A DNA stretch of 64,000 nucleotides from Cordilura impudica (GCA_963682025.1 OY821519.1:95631585-95695584), one strand, 5' to 3'; positions 11,298 to 23,584 are shown, counted from the stretch's first letter. Numbers and translations: made by a program. Notes: generated from the sequence alone by a model not told the origin.

Positions 11298-12087
11298 AAC
11301 AAGTAAGAAAATTATAGTCGGTCCAGACCGACAATATGGTACCCTAAACCATGCGTTTAGAGATCCTATCTCATAGCCCCAACTAACTGGACATAGAAAA
11401 TAAGCATAAGCCAAATTTGAGTAGGATTTTTATTAATTTTTTGTGGCTGCAGATATGAAAAAGTTCATTTCGGATGCTATATCTATATGGGGACTAGGCC
11501 CAAAAATGGACCGATCTGGACTATGTTTGGTAAAGTCTCTTGTATTTTCCAAAAATGTATACAAACGAAATTTGAGAAGTATAAGTGTAATGTTTTTGTT
11601 TTTTGATAGATTTAATTGAATATCGGGCAGCAGCTGTATATGGGGCCTATGACTAAGAGTTGTCCCATAGGGATCATTTTTGGACTACTCATTAATGGAT
11701 GTAATAAACGCATACAAACCCAATTTGAGTAAGATCTATATGACAATTTGGATTTTATGGCAATTTATGTCGATTTCATAAGGGTCATTTGTATGGGGAC
11801 TAGGTCTGCACATGAACCGATTTTCACCAATTTCAATAGCGTTCATCCTTATATACCAAATTTCATCAAAATATATTCATATTTGCGACCTGCAGTTTGA
11901 TTACAAGCTTTACATGGACACACAGATGGACGGACGGACGGACGGACGGACATCGTTAAATCGAATCAGTTAGTGATTCTGATTCGATCGGTATAATAAA
12001 AGATGGGTCTAGTTCAAATAGTTTTGGTAGTTACAAACAGCAGCACAAAGTCATTATACCCAAACCACATAGTGGTATAGGGTATAA
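11298..12087 (+). repeat. Mini-me-like dispersed repeat, near full length
   Basis: Head AACAAGTAAGAAAATTATAG, a near-perfect palindrome around AGTCGGTCCAGACCGAC, then a body of about 750 bp, a (GGAC)n run near 11931-11950, GATTCTGATTCGATCGGTAT, and the tail ACATAGTGGTATAGGGTATA, which is an inverted echo of ATACCCTATACCA near the head. Short open frames within it recur in every copy and are by-products. A (GTCY)n tract next to a conserved core is the signature described for dipteran mini-me elements. Confidence 0.8.
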
Positions 12088-12147
12088 ATACAGTTAGAAT
12101 CAACTAAAGAGCGATATTTTGAGTTGTCCACAAATGTAAGCCAAACA

Positions 12148-12932
12148 AGTAAAAAAATTATAGTCGGTCTAGACCGACTATACGATACCCTATACCATGC
12201 GTTTAGAGACCCTATCTCTCAGGCCCAACTAACTGGATATAGAAAATAAGCAGAAACCAAATTTGAGTGGGATTTTTCTTAATTTTTTTCGCTGCAGATA
12301 TGAAAAATTTCATATCGGATGATATCTATATGGGGACTAGGCCCAAAAATGGACCGATCCTGACCATGGTTGGTAAGGTCTCTTGTATTTTGCAAAAATA
12401 TATACAAACAAAATTTGAGAAGAATCAGGCAATATTTTTGTTTTTTGATAGATTTAAGTGAAGACCGGGAAGCAGCTCTATATGGGGCCTATGACTAAGA
12501 GTTGTCCAATAGGGATCATTTTTGGACTACTGATTAATGGATGTAATAAATACATACAAACCCAATTTGACTAAGATTTGTATGATAATTTGGATCTTAT
12601 GGCAATATATGTTGATTTCATAGGGGTCATTTGTATGGGGGCTAGGTCTGAAAATGGACCGATTCTCACCAATTTCAACAGCGTTCATCCCATGGCTGAG
12701 AAAAGATCGAATACCAAATTTCGTCAAAATATATTCATATTTGCGACCTGCAGTTTGATTACAAGCTTTACATGGACACACAGACGGACGGACGGACATC
12801 GTTAAATCGAATCAGATAGTGGTTCTGATTCGATCGGTATAATTAAAGATGGGTGTAGGTCAAATATTTTTGGTTGTTACAAACAGCAGCACAAAGTCAT
12901 TATACCCAAACCACATAGTGGTATAGGGTATA
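12148..12932 (+). repeat. Mini-me-like repeat, tandem second copy
   Basis: Same structure as the copy at 11298, with the perfect 18-bp palindrome AGTCGGTCTAGACCGACT. The sequence after each copy is also duplicated (TCAACTAAAGAG near 12105 and 12950), so this copy arose by tandem duplication of repeat plus flank, not by a second insertion. Confidence 0.8.
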
Positions 12933-13592
12933 ATTAATATCAATGTTGTTTCAACTAAAGAGAAGTATTTTAAGTTGGGCCTGTGTTTATGTCATAACAG
13001 TTTATTTTATTGATGTTCCAAATTAAGTAAACAATTAAAAAAAACCGCTTTTTGCCTCTACTGAAAATTTTTAAATTTTGAGTTTACAGGTGCGATTTGT
13101 TCATTCAAAGAGTAAATAAAAAAAAAACTAATTTTTTTGAACTAAATTGAATGAAATCGATATAGGTCTTATATGGGTACCCCACATAACTTTCAGCGCT
13201 GAATATTTTGGGCTATCTTAAATATGGGAAAGTGAAAGATTCATCGAGTTGTGCAATAATTTCGTAAATTTCCCCCAAAAAGGTGGAAAAAATCCACAAA
13301 AATACACAAAAACACCCCCTGGCGGCTATTAAAAATAAAAATAATTGTGAAAAATGGATTTCCCGACCTAAAAAACCCCTGGTATACACATTTTCAATAA
13401 TTTTTTTGTACATTCGGATGAGTATTATGGAAAATATCATGAAAATATTTTCATCGAAATATTAGCAAGCTCGAAAATGATTTCAGAGGTATGGTTCCTT
13501 GGGCAAATATACTTGTTATGGCCCGTAGTACCAGAATCGCGATGAATCCATGGAGATTTTTTCGGCCCCCTAAAATTTGACACACCCTAATG

Positions 13593-14240
13593 TATATATA
13601 TACAAATTTGTGTTATTGAATTAAATCATGAATATAATTATATGAACTAAGTAAATATTTTTTTTTAAGAACATACAAACTTTTTTTAAACCCCAAAAAC
13701 CGGCATCTTCTGATAACTAATTCTTAATCACATTGTTCACGTCACACCGCATGACAAAGAAAAAAAATATAATCAATTAACTTAACAGTTATTGCATTGT
13801 TTAATATAATCAGGGAAAAACTCCTAATGTCAGAAACCGGAATCAGAAGTACTTGCAGAGTAGTTATGACTTTAAGAAAATTATATGATTTCTTACACTC
13901 TACCACATAATATTAAAAAAAATTTATTTTTTACTTTAATTTTTCGTCCAAATCATTGCCGAATTTGGTTTGATAAGCTTCAGTTAAGCAATGCGCAACG
14001 GTAATATTGACAGCTTTCGAAACGAATATAAAGAGTCTCTAAATAGCCCCACGGATCTTACAATATGTTTAGCTACGCAACTGAGAATTTTGTTGCTAGC
14101 AACAAAGATTAACTAATGGAATAAATAAACATTTTTAAGTGAAATATCAGCAGTGCCCGTTATCATGAAGAATTTTTATGCTTTCTATTGCGTAAATCTC
14201 TGAAACGAGCATTCTATAGTATATAAGCGAGTACATAAGT
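13593..14240. other. Upstream region of the ADH-like gene
   Basis: No coding sequence or clear repeat recognised. AT-rich, with scattered less AT-rich patches near 13980-14050 and 14150-14210 that could hold regulatory sites; nothing specific can be named. Confidence 0.35.
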
Positions 14241-14247
14241 GTCCCAC

Positions 14248-14255
14248 TATATAAA
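14248..14255 (+). promoter_or_regulatory. TATA box of the ADH-like gene
   Basis: TATATAAA lies about 104 bases before the ATG. A second candidate, TATATAAG at 14220-14227, lies 28 bases upstream, so two start sites are possible. ADH-family genes of flies usually have TATA promoters. Confidence 0.6.
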
Positions 14256-14358
14256 CAGGGAAACAATCCATTAAAAAATTAATTCCAGTTTTGAATTTGG
14301 TGAGCACCATACATCAGACAATCACGGAAATTTGAAACACAGAAAAGAAAAAGAAAAC

Positions 14359-15269
14359 ATGGATCTTACTGGTAAAAATGTAGTTTTTGTAGCCGGTTTG
14401 GGAGGCATCGGCTTTGAGGCATGTAAACAATTGATGACTAGAAATGTTGCTGTAAGTACATATTTGTGGACCATATCGTAATAATTGATCATGGAAATAA
14501 TTGTTTGCGAATTCGATAGTATTTGGCCATATTGGATATTATGGAGAATCAAAAAGCCATAGAAACTCTTCAAGCAATGAATGCGAACACAAAAGTTTTC
14601 TATATAAAATTTGATGTTACCGATAAGACGTCGATTAAAAATGCTATCACTCAGATTGTTGATACCGTGAAGTACATTGATGTATTGGTGAATGGTGCCG
14701 GTGTTATAGCAGATCGTAGAATTGAATTTACGATCGATGTAAATTTAACTGGTTTAATAAATACGACCATGGAGGCTTTACCTTATATGGATAAAACACA
14801 AAAAGGACGCGGTGGTGTTATATTAAATATTGCTTCGGTGTTGGGTTTGGAACCATGTCCTCCAATTGCAGTCTATAGTGCAACTAAATTTGGTGTTGTT
14901 GGATTTACTCGTTCTTTAGCGGTAAGTTTTGACATTGCGATAAGACATTACATGTGTGGATGTGTTAAAATGCAAAACTGTTGTTTTTTTTAGGACCCCT
15001 ACTACTACAATCGAAGTGGTGTTGCCATTACGGCTCTATGTCCTGGTCTTACAGAGAGTCCAATGACTGCTCATCCAAAAATTAGTGATACTTTTGAGCA
15101 TTCGAAACCATTAACGGATTACATTTTTGCCGCGCCACGTCAACCTGCTGCTAAAGCTGGCGAACATTTAGTAGAAGTTATTGAAAAGGCACAAAATGAT
15201 ACAATGTGGATTACCGATAGAAGCACACTGAAATTGGTCGAGCCGAAACTCTTTTGGCAGGCTTACTAA
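14359..15269 (+). CDS. ADH/Fbp2-type short-chain dehydrogenase, three exons
   Basis: Exons 14359-14451, 14520-14921 and 14994-15269 join in phase 0 to give 256 residues, the usual length of dipteran ADH-type SDR proteins. Introns are 68 and 72 bp (GTAAGT...TAG, GTAAGT...TAG), after codons 31 and 165, close to the two intron sites of Drosophila Adh. The NAD-binding motif GLGGIG is at residues 13-18, Asp37 at the end of the second strand suggests NAD over NADP, NGAG is at 89-92, and the catalytic set is Asn106, Ser137, Tyr150 and Lys154 (YSATK). The segments [27 protein letters not shown] and the C-terminal [14 protein letters not shown] resemble fat-body protein 2 and its relatives as much as Adh itself, so the substrate (short alcohols or others) is open. 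Expected soluble, cytosolic and dimeric. All key residues are present and the gene looks functional. Confidence 0.92.
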
Positions 15270-15286
15270 AACATATTTTACATAAG

Positions 15287-15292
15287 AATAAA
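15287..15292 (+). terminator. Polyadenylation signal of the ADH-like gene
   Basis: AATAAA starts 18 bases after the stop codon. A second AATAAA at 15401-15406 in an A-rich stretch could be used instead. Confidence 0.5.
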
Positions 15293-15534
15293 TTCACCGG
15301 AGACAAAAGTGATGCCCAAAATGATGATCTTATTTTTAGTGAAATACTTTAATGCAACTCTTTTCGATGTCGCAAGCTAAAAAAAAAATAAAAAAAAAAG
15401 AATAAAAAATTTAAAACAAAATTTATCAATTTCTGTTTTTATTTCAATTGATTTGGAAAAATACATATGTACATTCGGGTGACTGTCATTTTTTTTTGGA
15501 ATTTCAAGATGTGCGGGTCGGATTATTGTGACAC

Positions 15535-17400
15535 TGGATTTAAAACTTTAGTGGGCAAAATTTGAGCCAAATCGGACAGTGGTTTCTGGACGCGCATTGA
15601 ATTCAAAGTTCACTATGCATTTATAAGTAAAAATTATCAAAAAAAAAATCGTTTTTCACAAAAATTTTGATATTAATAATTGCGTTTCAATTAAACCAGT
15701 TAATAAACAATAATCTCGAGTAAATTATCTTTCTAATAAAACAACAAAAGCTATTATCAGTTGAAAAACAGCAAGTTATATCATGTTCCCCAGGCAATAA
15801 ATGCGCTGCAGACCACTTGATTAAGAAAATCGAGCTCACATTTTTAAAGACATTGAAAATTCACAAGAACAATATTTTTGCATTCTCTTGATCCCAATAT
15901 GATCTTATGTAAAGTATTTTGCATCTCTTTTATTGCTACGCGGTTCTAAATTAATGTCAAAACGGTGTATATTTTTTAGCACTATTTCAAAATCTCCAAT
16001 TTTACTTTTTTAAAAATTTTGTTCAAGAAATTTTCCGAAATCAACGATTGGACTTTACGGTCTTATAAGCAAAATATATGTGATTAAAAATGCTAAATAT
16101 TGTGGGTATCTTGTTCTTAGTTTGGTGAGGGCAGCGTTTTTATTTCAGCGGATTTGAAGAAAAATGTGATTATTCATACTTTTTCAAATGTTAGGCTACA
16201 TCTTTTTGGTTTTTTCATATTTCAAATATCTTTTGTCAAAATATTATACTACTTGATACAAGTTCTCAATCGTGTAAATTAAGGTTAAATTGAAAAACTA
16301 TAAATTGTCCCCCTTTAGGGTCAAAAGTCAAATTTAAGGATATTTACATTTTTTTAAAACAAAATATCGATAAAATATATAAATATTTGTGGAAGGATTT
16401 CGATAAAACTTGTTGATGATGTATTAATAATTCTAAAAAACAATGTTCCTGGGGTACTCTTGATGATAAATTGACTCTATATGAAAATCTATAAATATTT
16501 TCTTCATCAGGATTTTTTTTAAATAAAACGAGTTTAATGTATTCATAAAATTTCTTCAATTTATTCGTTATTTTATGAAAATATTTAGATTAATTAGTAT
16601 TTATATTTAATACAGTATAAACAAATTTGTATATCGAGGGCTTATATTCAAAAAGTGCTATCTGCATCAATAATTATTTTAAAGAGAGCGTGTAAAACTA
16701 ATTTATTAATAAGATCTGAAAGTATTTGTCGATTGACTTGATACAATATCTATTAGTCGCACTAATCATGTATGATATCAAAATTAATATAATATTTGAT
16801 AGTTATATCAGAAAACAGTTTGAAATCAAAAATTAATATTGTTGTCAAATGTAGTTAGCACTTTTTGAGTATAAGCCCTCGATACACCTTTATATGAACA
16901 TAATAATTCTGAAAAAAACAAATTAAAACTAGGTCACATTTTGAGTACCCCACTGGTTAATTCCAGAAAATGAGTCCAGATTTTTTTTTTTGGAATTATT
17001 AAAATATTATCAACAAGTTTTATCGAAATCCTTCCTCAAATATACTTATATTATTTCGATATTTTGTTTAAAAAAAATGTAAATATCCTTAAATTTGACC
17101 TTTGACCTTAATGGGGGACAATTTATAGTGTTTCAATTTAACCTTAATTTCCAGGATTGAGAATTGATATAACTTGGCTGTTTTTCAATCGCTAATAGAT
17201 TTTGTTGTTTTATAAGAAAGACAATTTACACTAGATTATGGTTTATTAATTAATTTAATTGGAACGCAATTATTAATATCAAAATTTTTGTGAAAAATGA
17301 TTTTTTTTTGATAATTTTTACAAATAAATTCATATTTGAACTTTGAACTCAATGCGCATCCAGAAAGCATTGTCCGATTTGGCTCAAATTTTGTGCACTA
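15535..17400. mobile_element. Long inverted-repeat element, non-coding
   Basis: The left arm 15535-15790 (AAATTTGAGCCAAATCGGAC, TTTCTGGACGCGCATTGA, GTTTCAATTAAACCAGTTAA) is repeated inverted at about 17160-17400. A second arm pair joins 16255-16470 (AATTGTCCCCCTTTAGGGTC, CGATAAAACTTGTTGATGAT) to 16965-17170. The arms are continuous on the right, but on the left are separated by 15790-16255, so that side took an insertion or the right lost sequence. No protein is coded. A small MITE (16634-16882) lies in the loop. Divergence between arms suggests an old element. Confidence 0.7.
16634..16882. mobile_element. 249-bp MITE with TA duplication
   Basis: The ends read TA|TCGAGGGCTTATATTCAAAA and, inverted, TTTTTGAGTATAAGCCCTCGA|TA. 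Perfect-to-near-perfect inverted repeats of about 29 bp and TA flanks point to a Tc1/mariner-type non-autonomous element. No other copy is seen in the window. Confidence 0.7.
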
Positions 17401-17404
17401 CGAC

Positions 17405-17770
17405 CATACGATAAACGCTACTGAAATTGGTGAAAATCCCTTCATGATCAGACCTAATCTCCATACAAATGAGATCGACTTAAATTTTCACATTTAAACT
17501 ATCATATCTCGGTCAAATTGTGTTTGTGTATCTTTATTACATCCACTAATCAGTAGTCCAAAAATATACTCTATAGGATAATTTTTAATCATAGCCCCCA
17601 TGTGCTGATTTTCCATCTTCACTTAAACCTATAAAAAGCACATACGAGTGTATCGCACTGATTTTTCTTAAATTTGATTTGTATATGTATGTTTTTGCAA
17701 AAATTAATGCCTTTACCAATTATGGTCAGGAGCGGTCCATTTTTCGACGTGCTCCAAATAAATATAAACA
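17405..17770 (-). repeat. Mini-me-like repeat fragment, worn
   Basis: Read on the minus strand it follows the middle of the family: the GGACCG block, GCAAAAACATACATATACAA, the stretch with ACTACTGATTAGTGGATGTA, then GATCAT. It lacks both ends and has many changes. Confidence 0.6.
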
Positions 17771-17929
17771 AAACTACGATATGAATTTTTGATGTGTAAA
17801 CATCTATACGCGCAGGGGGGTAAATTTCAAAAACAGCGTAACATGTAAGCATAACATGTGAGCGTAAGACAAAATGTGATTGTATTGGTGAAAAAATTAT
17901 GATATTATGATAACCTGTTTGAATTAAAA

Positions 17930-19055
17930 ATGAAAAATAAAATATAAAAAAAAATTGAAAAATAAAAAAAGAAAGATTAAAAATGAAAAAAAAAAAAAAA
18001 AAATTAAAAATTAAAAACGAAAAATTAAAAATGTAAAATAAAAAATGAAAAATTAAAAATAAAAAATTCAGAATGAAAAATAAAAAATGAAAAATTTAAA
18101 TTGAAAAATAAATAATAAACAAGTAAGAGTGTTAAATTCGGCTGTGCCGAATTTTTTGATACCCTTCAACTGAGTCTTTCTTAAACTCTATGTTACACCC
18201 AATGTTGAGTACGACTACACTTTAAAACTTTTGCCGATACTGAAACATTAATTCCGAATAACAAAATTCAAATGATTCTTGGCTAAAAATTATTATTATT
18301 AAAAGTAAGCTAATTTTAAAATATTTTTTATTTTTATCTGCATTACATTCAATACAAAAAAAAAATACATAATAATAACAGGTAAGAAACTCAATATAGA
18401 AATTTAAACTTATCATATCTATTTATTTCATTTTCCATTTTTCATTTTCCATTTTCCGTTTTTCATTTTCCATTTTCCATTTTTCAATTTTCATTTTCCA
18501 TTTTACATTTTTCATTTTTCATTTTCCATTTTTCATTTTTCAATTTTTCAATTTTCATTTTCCATTTTTCGATTTTCATTTTCGATTTTTCTTTTTGCAT
18601 TTTCCATTTTTCAATTTTCATTTTCCATTTTTAATTTTCCATTTTTAATTTTTCAATTTTCATTTTTCATTTTCCATCTTTCAATTTTCATTTTCTATTC
18701 TCCATTTTGCGTTTTCCATTTTCCATTTTTTATTTTTCAAATTTAATTTTTCAATTTTCATTTTCCATTTTCCATTTCTCATTTTTGAATTTTCATTTTC
18801 CATTTTTCATTTTTCAATTTTTAATTTTCATTTTCCATTTTTCATTTTTCATTTTTCAATTTTCCATTTTCCATTTTTAATTTTTCAATTTCCATTCTTC
18901 ATTTTTCAATTTTCCATTTTTCAATTCTCATTTTCCATTTTGCATTTGCCATTTTCCATTTTTTAATTTTCATTTTCCATTGTCCATTTTTCAATTTTCA
19001 TTTTACATTTTTAATTTTTCAATTTTCATTTTCCATTTTTCATTTTTCAATTTTC

Positions 19056-19087
<32 letters not shown>

Positions 19088-19203
19088 TCCATTTTCAATA
19101 TTTCAATTTTCATTTCCCCTTTTTCAATTTTCATTTTCAATTTTCCATTTTGCATTTTCCATTTTTCAATTTTCATTATTAATTTTCCATTTTTAATTTT
19201 TCA

Positions 19204-19234
<31 letters not shown>

Positions 19235-19634
19235 TTCAATTTTCATTTTCCATTTCCCATTTTCCATTTTCCATCTATCCATTTTGCGTTTTCCATTTTC
19301 CATTTCTCACTTTTCAATTTTCATTTTCAATTTTCATTTTCCATTTCTATTTTTCATTTTTCAAATTTTCATTTTCCTTTTTTCATTTCCCATTTTTAAT
19401 TTTTCAATTTTCCATTTTACATTTGCCATTTGCCATTTTCCATTTTGCGTTTTCCATTTTTAATTTTTCAATTTTCATTTTCCATTATCCATTTTCCACT
19501 TTTCAATATTCATTTTTCGTTTTCCATTTTCAATTTTCATTTTCCATTTTTGAATTTCATTTTCCTTTTTGCATTTTTAATTTTTCAATTTTCTTTTTCC
19601 ATTTTCCATTATTCATTTGCAATTTTCATTTTCC

Positions 19635-19666
<32 letters not shown>

Positions 19667-20037
19667 TTCATTTACAGTTTCGATTTCCATTTTCCACTTT
19701 CCATTTTTCATTTTTCATTTTTCAATTTTCATGTTTCATTTTCCATTTTCCATTCTCCATTTTTCATTTTCCATTTTTCATTTTCCGTTCTCCATTTTTC
19801 ATTTTCTATTTTCCATTTTTAATTTTCCATTTTCAGTTTTTCATTTTTCCTTTTTCATTTTTCATTTTCCGTTTTTCATTTTTCCTTTTTCATTTTTCAT
19901 TTTCCATTTTTCAATTTTCATTTTTCATTTTCCTTTTTTTTCATTTTCATTCCATTTTTGAATTTCATTTTCCATTTTCCATTTTGCATTTTTAACTTTT
20001 CAATTTTCTTTTTCCATTTTCCATTATTCATTTTGCA

Positions 20038-20068
<31 letters not shown>

Positions 20069-20287
20069 TTCATATTTCAATTTTTGTTTTCCATTTTCCA
20101 CTTTCCATTTTCCATTTTTCATTTTTCAATATTCTTTTTTCTATTTTCCATTTTCCATTCTTCATTTTTCATTTTCTATTTTCCATTTTTCATTTTCCAC
20201 TTTTCATTTTCCTTTTTTCATTTTCCATTTTTCATTTTACATTTTCCATTTTCCATTTTCTGTTTTTCATTTTCCATTCTCCATTTT

Positions 20288-20320
<33 letters not shown>

Positions 20321-21560
20321 TTCATTTTTCGTTTTCTTTTCGCATATATGTATATGCATAATTTTTTTGTGGCATTTTTTTATGTTGTTGTACAATTATA
20401 ATATTCAACCACTAAACTGTTACAACAAACACACTGGGTTTTATGTTTTTTTTTTTTTGGAGGTATCTACATATTTTTGCTCGTTTCTAATCACGATGAA
20501 GCCCGATTTTGCCCATTTTCAATACCAACCTGCTGGGAATTATGGCAAATGACATTATTGTAGCCTTATTCAGTTGGATGGCTTTTTTTGTGAATGAGCG
20601 TGATTTCAACAGACACACGGACAGACGGACAGACGGACATCGCTATATCTACTCGACCTGAGTTAAGGATCAAGAATATATATACTTTATGGGGTCGGAA
20701 ATTAGTTTTTGGATGCGTTACAAACGGAATGACAAACCTATATATACCCTCTGCCACTGACGTGTGGAGGGTATAAAAATGAATAATAAAAAATGAAAAA
20801 TAAAAAATGAAACATGAAAAATAAAAAAAGAAAATGAAAAACGAAAAATTAAAAATGAATAATGAAAAATCAAAAATAAAAAATGAAAAATAAGAAAATG
20901 AAAAATAAGAAAATGAAAAATAAAAAATGAAAAATGAAAAATAAAAAATTAAAAATGATAAATAAAAAATTAAAGACGAAGACTGAAAAATAAAATATTA
21001 AATATAAAAATTGAAAAATGAAAAACGAAAAATAAAAAATGAAAAATGAAAAAAAATTAAAAATAAAAAATTAAGAATAAAAATGAAAAATGAAAAATAA
21101 AAAATGAAAAATTAAAAATAAAAACTGAAAAATAAAAAATGAAAAATAAAAAATACAAAATAAACCATTATATATGAAAAATAAAAAATTAAAAATGAAA
21201 AATAAAACAATAAAAAAATAAATAAAAATGAAAAATAAAAAATGAATAATAAAAAATTAAAACTAAAAAATTAAAAATAAAAAATGAAACATGAAAAATA
21301 AGAAATGAAGAATGAAAAACTAAAATTAAAAATGAGTAATGAAAAATAAAAAATGTAAAATGAAAAATAAAAAATGAAAAATTAAATATAAAATATGAAA
21401 AATAAAAAATGAAAAATAAAAAATGAAAATTGAAAAATTAAAAATGAAAAAAGAAAAATAAAAATTGGAAAATGAAGAATGAAAAATGAAGAAAAAAAAT
21501 TTAAAATAAAAAATGAAAAGCGAAAAATTAAAAATAAAAAACGAAAAATTAAAAATTAAC
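17930..21560. repeat. 3.6-kb low-complexity block: A-rich flanks around a T-rich minisatellite
   Basis: 17930-18117 and 20779-21560 are made of variants of GAAAAATAAAAAATGAAAAA on the plus strand. 18420-20340 is made of variants of TTTTCATTTTCCATTTTTCA, the opposite base skew. All three plus-strand frames of the T-rich part stay open for long stretches (Phe/His/Ser/Ile/Pro-rich) because stop codons are rare in such sequence. I do not regard these as genes. Confidence 0.85.
18118..20778 (+). repeat. Mini-me-like repeat (second subfamily) enclosing the T-rich array
   Basis: It opens with AACAAGTAAGAGTGTTAAAT and the palindromic AATTCGGCTGTGCCGAATT, then ATACCC. It closes after a (GGACAGAC)n run near 20612-20637, a core (ATCGCTATATCTACTCGACC), a TATATATAC tract and GTGTGGAGGGTATAAAA. 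This (GTCY)n-core-(TA)n order is the published mini-me signature. The middle, where body sequence is expected, is the expanded TTTTCATTTTCC array. Confidence 0.72.
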
Positions 21561-22299
21561 TGGTTAAAATAATAAATAATAATATTTTTATATTAACAGA
21601 GCCCCTGCAGTTGATTGCTATAAGTGATACGCTTTCTGTTTGATTTTAAAAAAGCGCTAAAAAAAATCTTTAATTACTAGATGTTTACACATCTGCCCTG
21701 CGATCGGACATTTTTTCATATCCAAACGTCCACACCCACTATAATTTTTTTCTTGTTTTTTTTTTTAATTAATGTATTTTTAATACCACGTGCTTTTTTA
21801 TGAAACATGTTTGTTACTACAATTTTAAAAACCCACCAAAAAAAGAAAATTATTTATTAAAATTATTTATTATTTATTTATTGTTTATAAAAAAAAAAAA
21901 AAACAACTTTAACCTATTTTATTATAAAATTATATTATTTTTTGCGCTATAACTCAACATTGTTAAGTTAAACTTGACTTTGTGCAGGAAAGATGTTGTA
22001 TTTTGTAAGATCTACTATCTGGAGTAAAAACTGCTTTTCTTCTTCATTATTTGTTAACACTTTATTAAAATCTTTTATAATAAAATTGGTTAAAAGTAGT
22101 TTTAATTTATATTCGCGAGCAATAAGCAGACAATTGCACCATAGATATATCACAATGGATAATTTTGGTACCAGGAGCACTGAACGGTTAAATAAAAAAA
22201 AATTAACCGAATTATATTTCTTAAATTCTAAATAGTAGTTTCATCAAATTTAATAGAAAAACTCGTTTTCGTAATTTTTATTTAAAAATATCTTAAAAA
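21561..22299. other. AT-rich intergenic stretch
   Basis: No supported gene. Short open frames at 21968-22235 on both strands overlap each other and show no family motif. Confidence 0.35.
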
Positions 22300-23345
22300 C
22301 CAAAGCTGGCCTTGGCAAATAATGGGTTTACGTTGTCGGACGTATCCCAAATTTTAGGAACGGCAGCTATACATATTTGGTTATAATATTTTAAGTAACG
22401 CTTTTAAAAATTTGACAGTATTTACAAAATATTTGAATTTTTTGAATAAATTGTCTTTTATTAGCTTGGGGTCATATGTGACCCCAATTCCAAAAGGGTT
22501 AATGGGGTTATATTATTTTTTTCCGGAACCCTATGCTATTAAGATAAAATTTAGCATTTAAAAGTTGAGAACTGATTAATTTTTGATATAAAGAATTTAT
22601 AAAGATTACATATACAGAATATTTCACAAAATTCCCATTTTCCTCGAAATCTGCAACAATAAAATCCTTTTCAAAAAAATTCTGGCAGAGATAACACAGG
22701 TTATCTCTGAATGTTTGTAACAAAATCTTAAAGTCCTAGATCCATTTTTTTAAATTTTATTTAAGAAAATTTCTTACAAGTTGAAAAAGGAGTTTTCAAA
22801 ATTTTATCAAAAAAAATTTCCCATTTTCGGTTTCAATGCGCAATAGGTACTTATAAGTATAGAGACCAAAAACATATTATGGCTTTAATCAATTTCTCAA
22901 AGTTGAAAAAAATGCCATTAAATTTCACGACCTAGTTTTGTTTTGCCACAAAAGTGGGTCATTTGCTATTTCTTGGTGAGTTTTTATTCGATATTGAAGT
23001 TTTATAGATTTTTGCAAAGATAATTTAATACTGACCCCGATTCATATAACAACTTGTCGGAAAAACTATAGAACGAAATTTTCGTACAATCTTGAAATTT
23101 TCAATCGATTTCCCACGCGACTTTTCCATATCCAATTGTTCCCAAACTTCACATTTATAAGTCTTATATAGAAAGGAAACAAAATGTACCCCGCCTCTCC
23201 CATTTTCATTTTTAAGGACCACTCTAAAGTCCATATTGATACTCCTGCACGTTGATATGGTTTGAAAATTGTTACTCGAAGGTTTTTGAGGTCACTGATT
23301 ACGAATTTGGCATCAGATTTTCAAAATTCAAAATGGCGGATGCAA
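22300..23345 (+). repeat. Dispersed repeat, copy 1 (inverted copy at 62850-63640)
   Basis: Contains GCTTGGGGTCATATGTGACC, a near-palindrome, followed by about 900 bases including TTAATCAATTTCTCAAAGTT and TTTCACGACCTAG. The same blocks occur in reverse order and strand at 62850-63640, and the palindrome end occurs again at about 63915-63950. No coding sequence is recognised. Confidence 0.65.
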
Positions 23346-23584
23346 TACGGCGGACAAAACTTAAGAAATGTTTGGACATGCCTGAAATTCAGTTCCAGTT
23401 TTTAAAAGTCAATATTTGCTGATTTGTGTTCGCTTTCAAAAATTGTGGTGTTGGTTCAGTGTAATTTTGTTGTTGAGATAACAAATTCGTTTGTGTTCCC
23501 GTATCTTCACCTACTTTTAGTCCTACTTCTTTGCTTATCCTTATGTAATTTAATGAATCATTAAGGGCGGGTTATTTTTATTAA

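Larger units (their letters stand above)
11027..13592. mobile_element. Unclassified element with about 120-bp inverted ends, inflated by a duplicated repeat
   Basis: The left end starts TTAGGATGGGTCAATT and contains CATCGCGATTCTGGTACTA, AACAAGTATATTTGCCCAAG and CATTTTCGAGCTTG. The same blocks occur inverted at 13471-13590, ending CACACCCTAAT. No transposase is recognisable. Inside are two mini-me-like repeats in tandem (11298-12147, 12148-13000), which add about 1.6 kb, so the original element was nearer 0.9 kb and probably non-autonomous. It abuts the previous long-TIR element directly. Confidence 0.7.

Noticed and set aside
12267..12805. Short proteins conserved between 11.2-12.8, 31.2-32.0, 43.7-44.3, 54.6-55.1 and 55.9-56.5 kb
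   Set aside because: The frames are shared because the DNA is the same mini-me-like repeat; they are interrupted differently in each copy and appear on both strands.
18980..20401. Long open frames rich in Phe, His, Ser, Ile and Pro
   Set aside because: They lie in a degenerate TTTTCATTTTCC array, occur in all three plus frames at once and have no motif or start context; open only because stops are rare in T-rich repeats.
17930..21560. CRISPR-like array
   Set aside because: Units are degenerate, contiguous, without unique spacers, and the host is a eukaryote.
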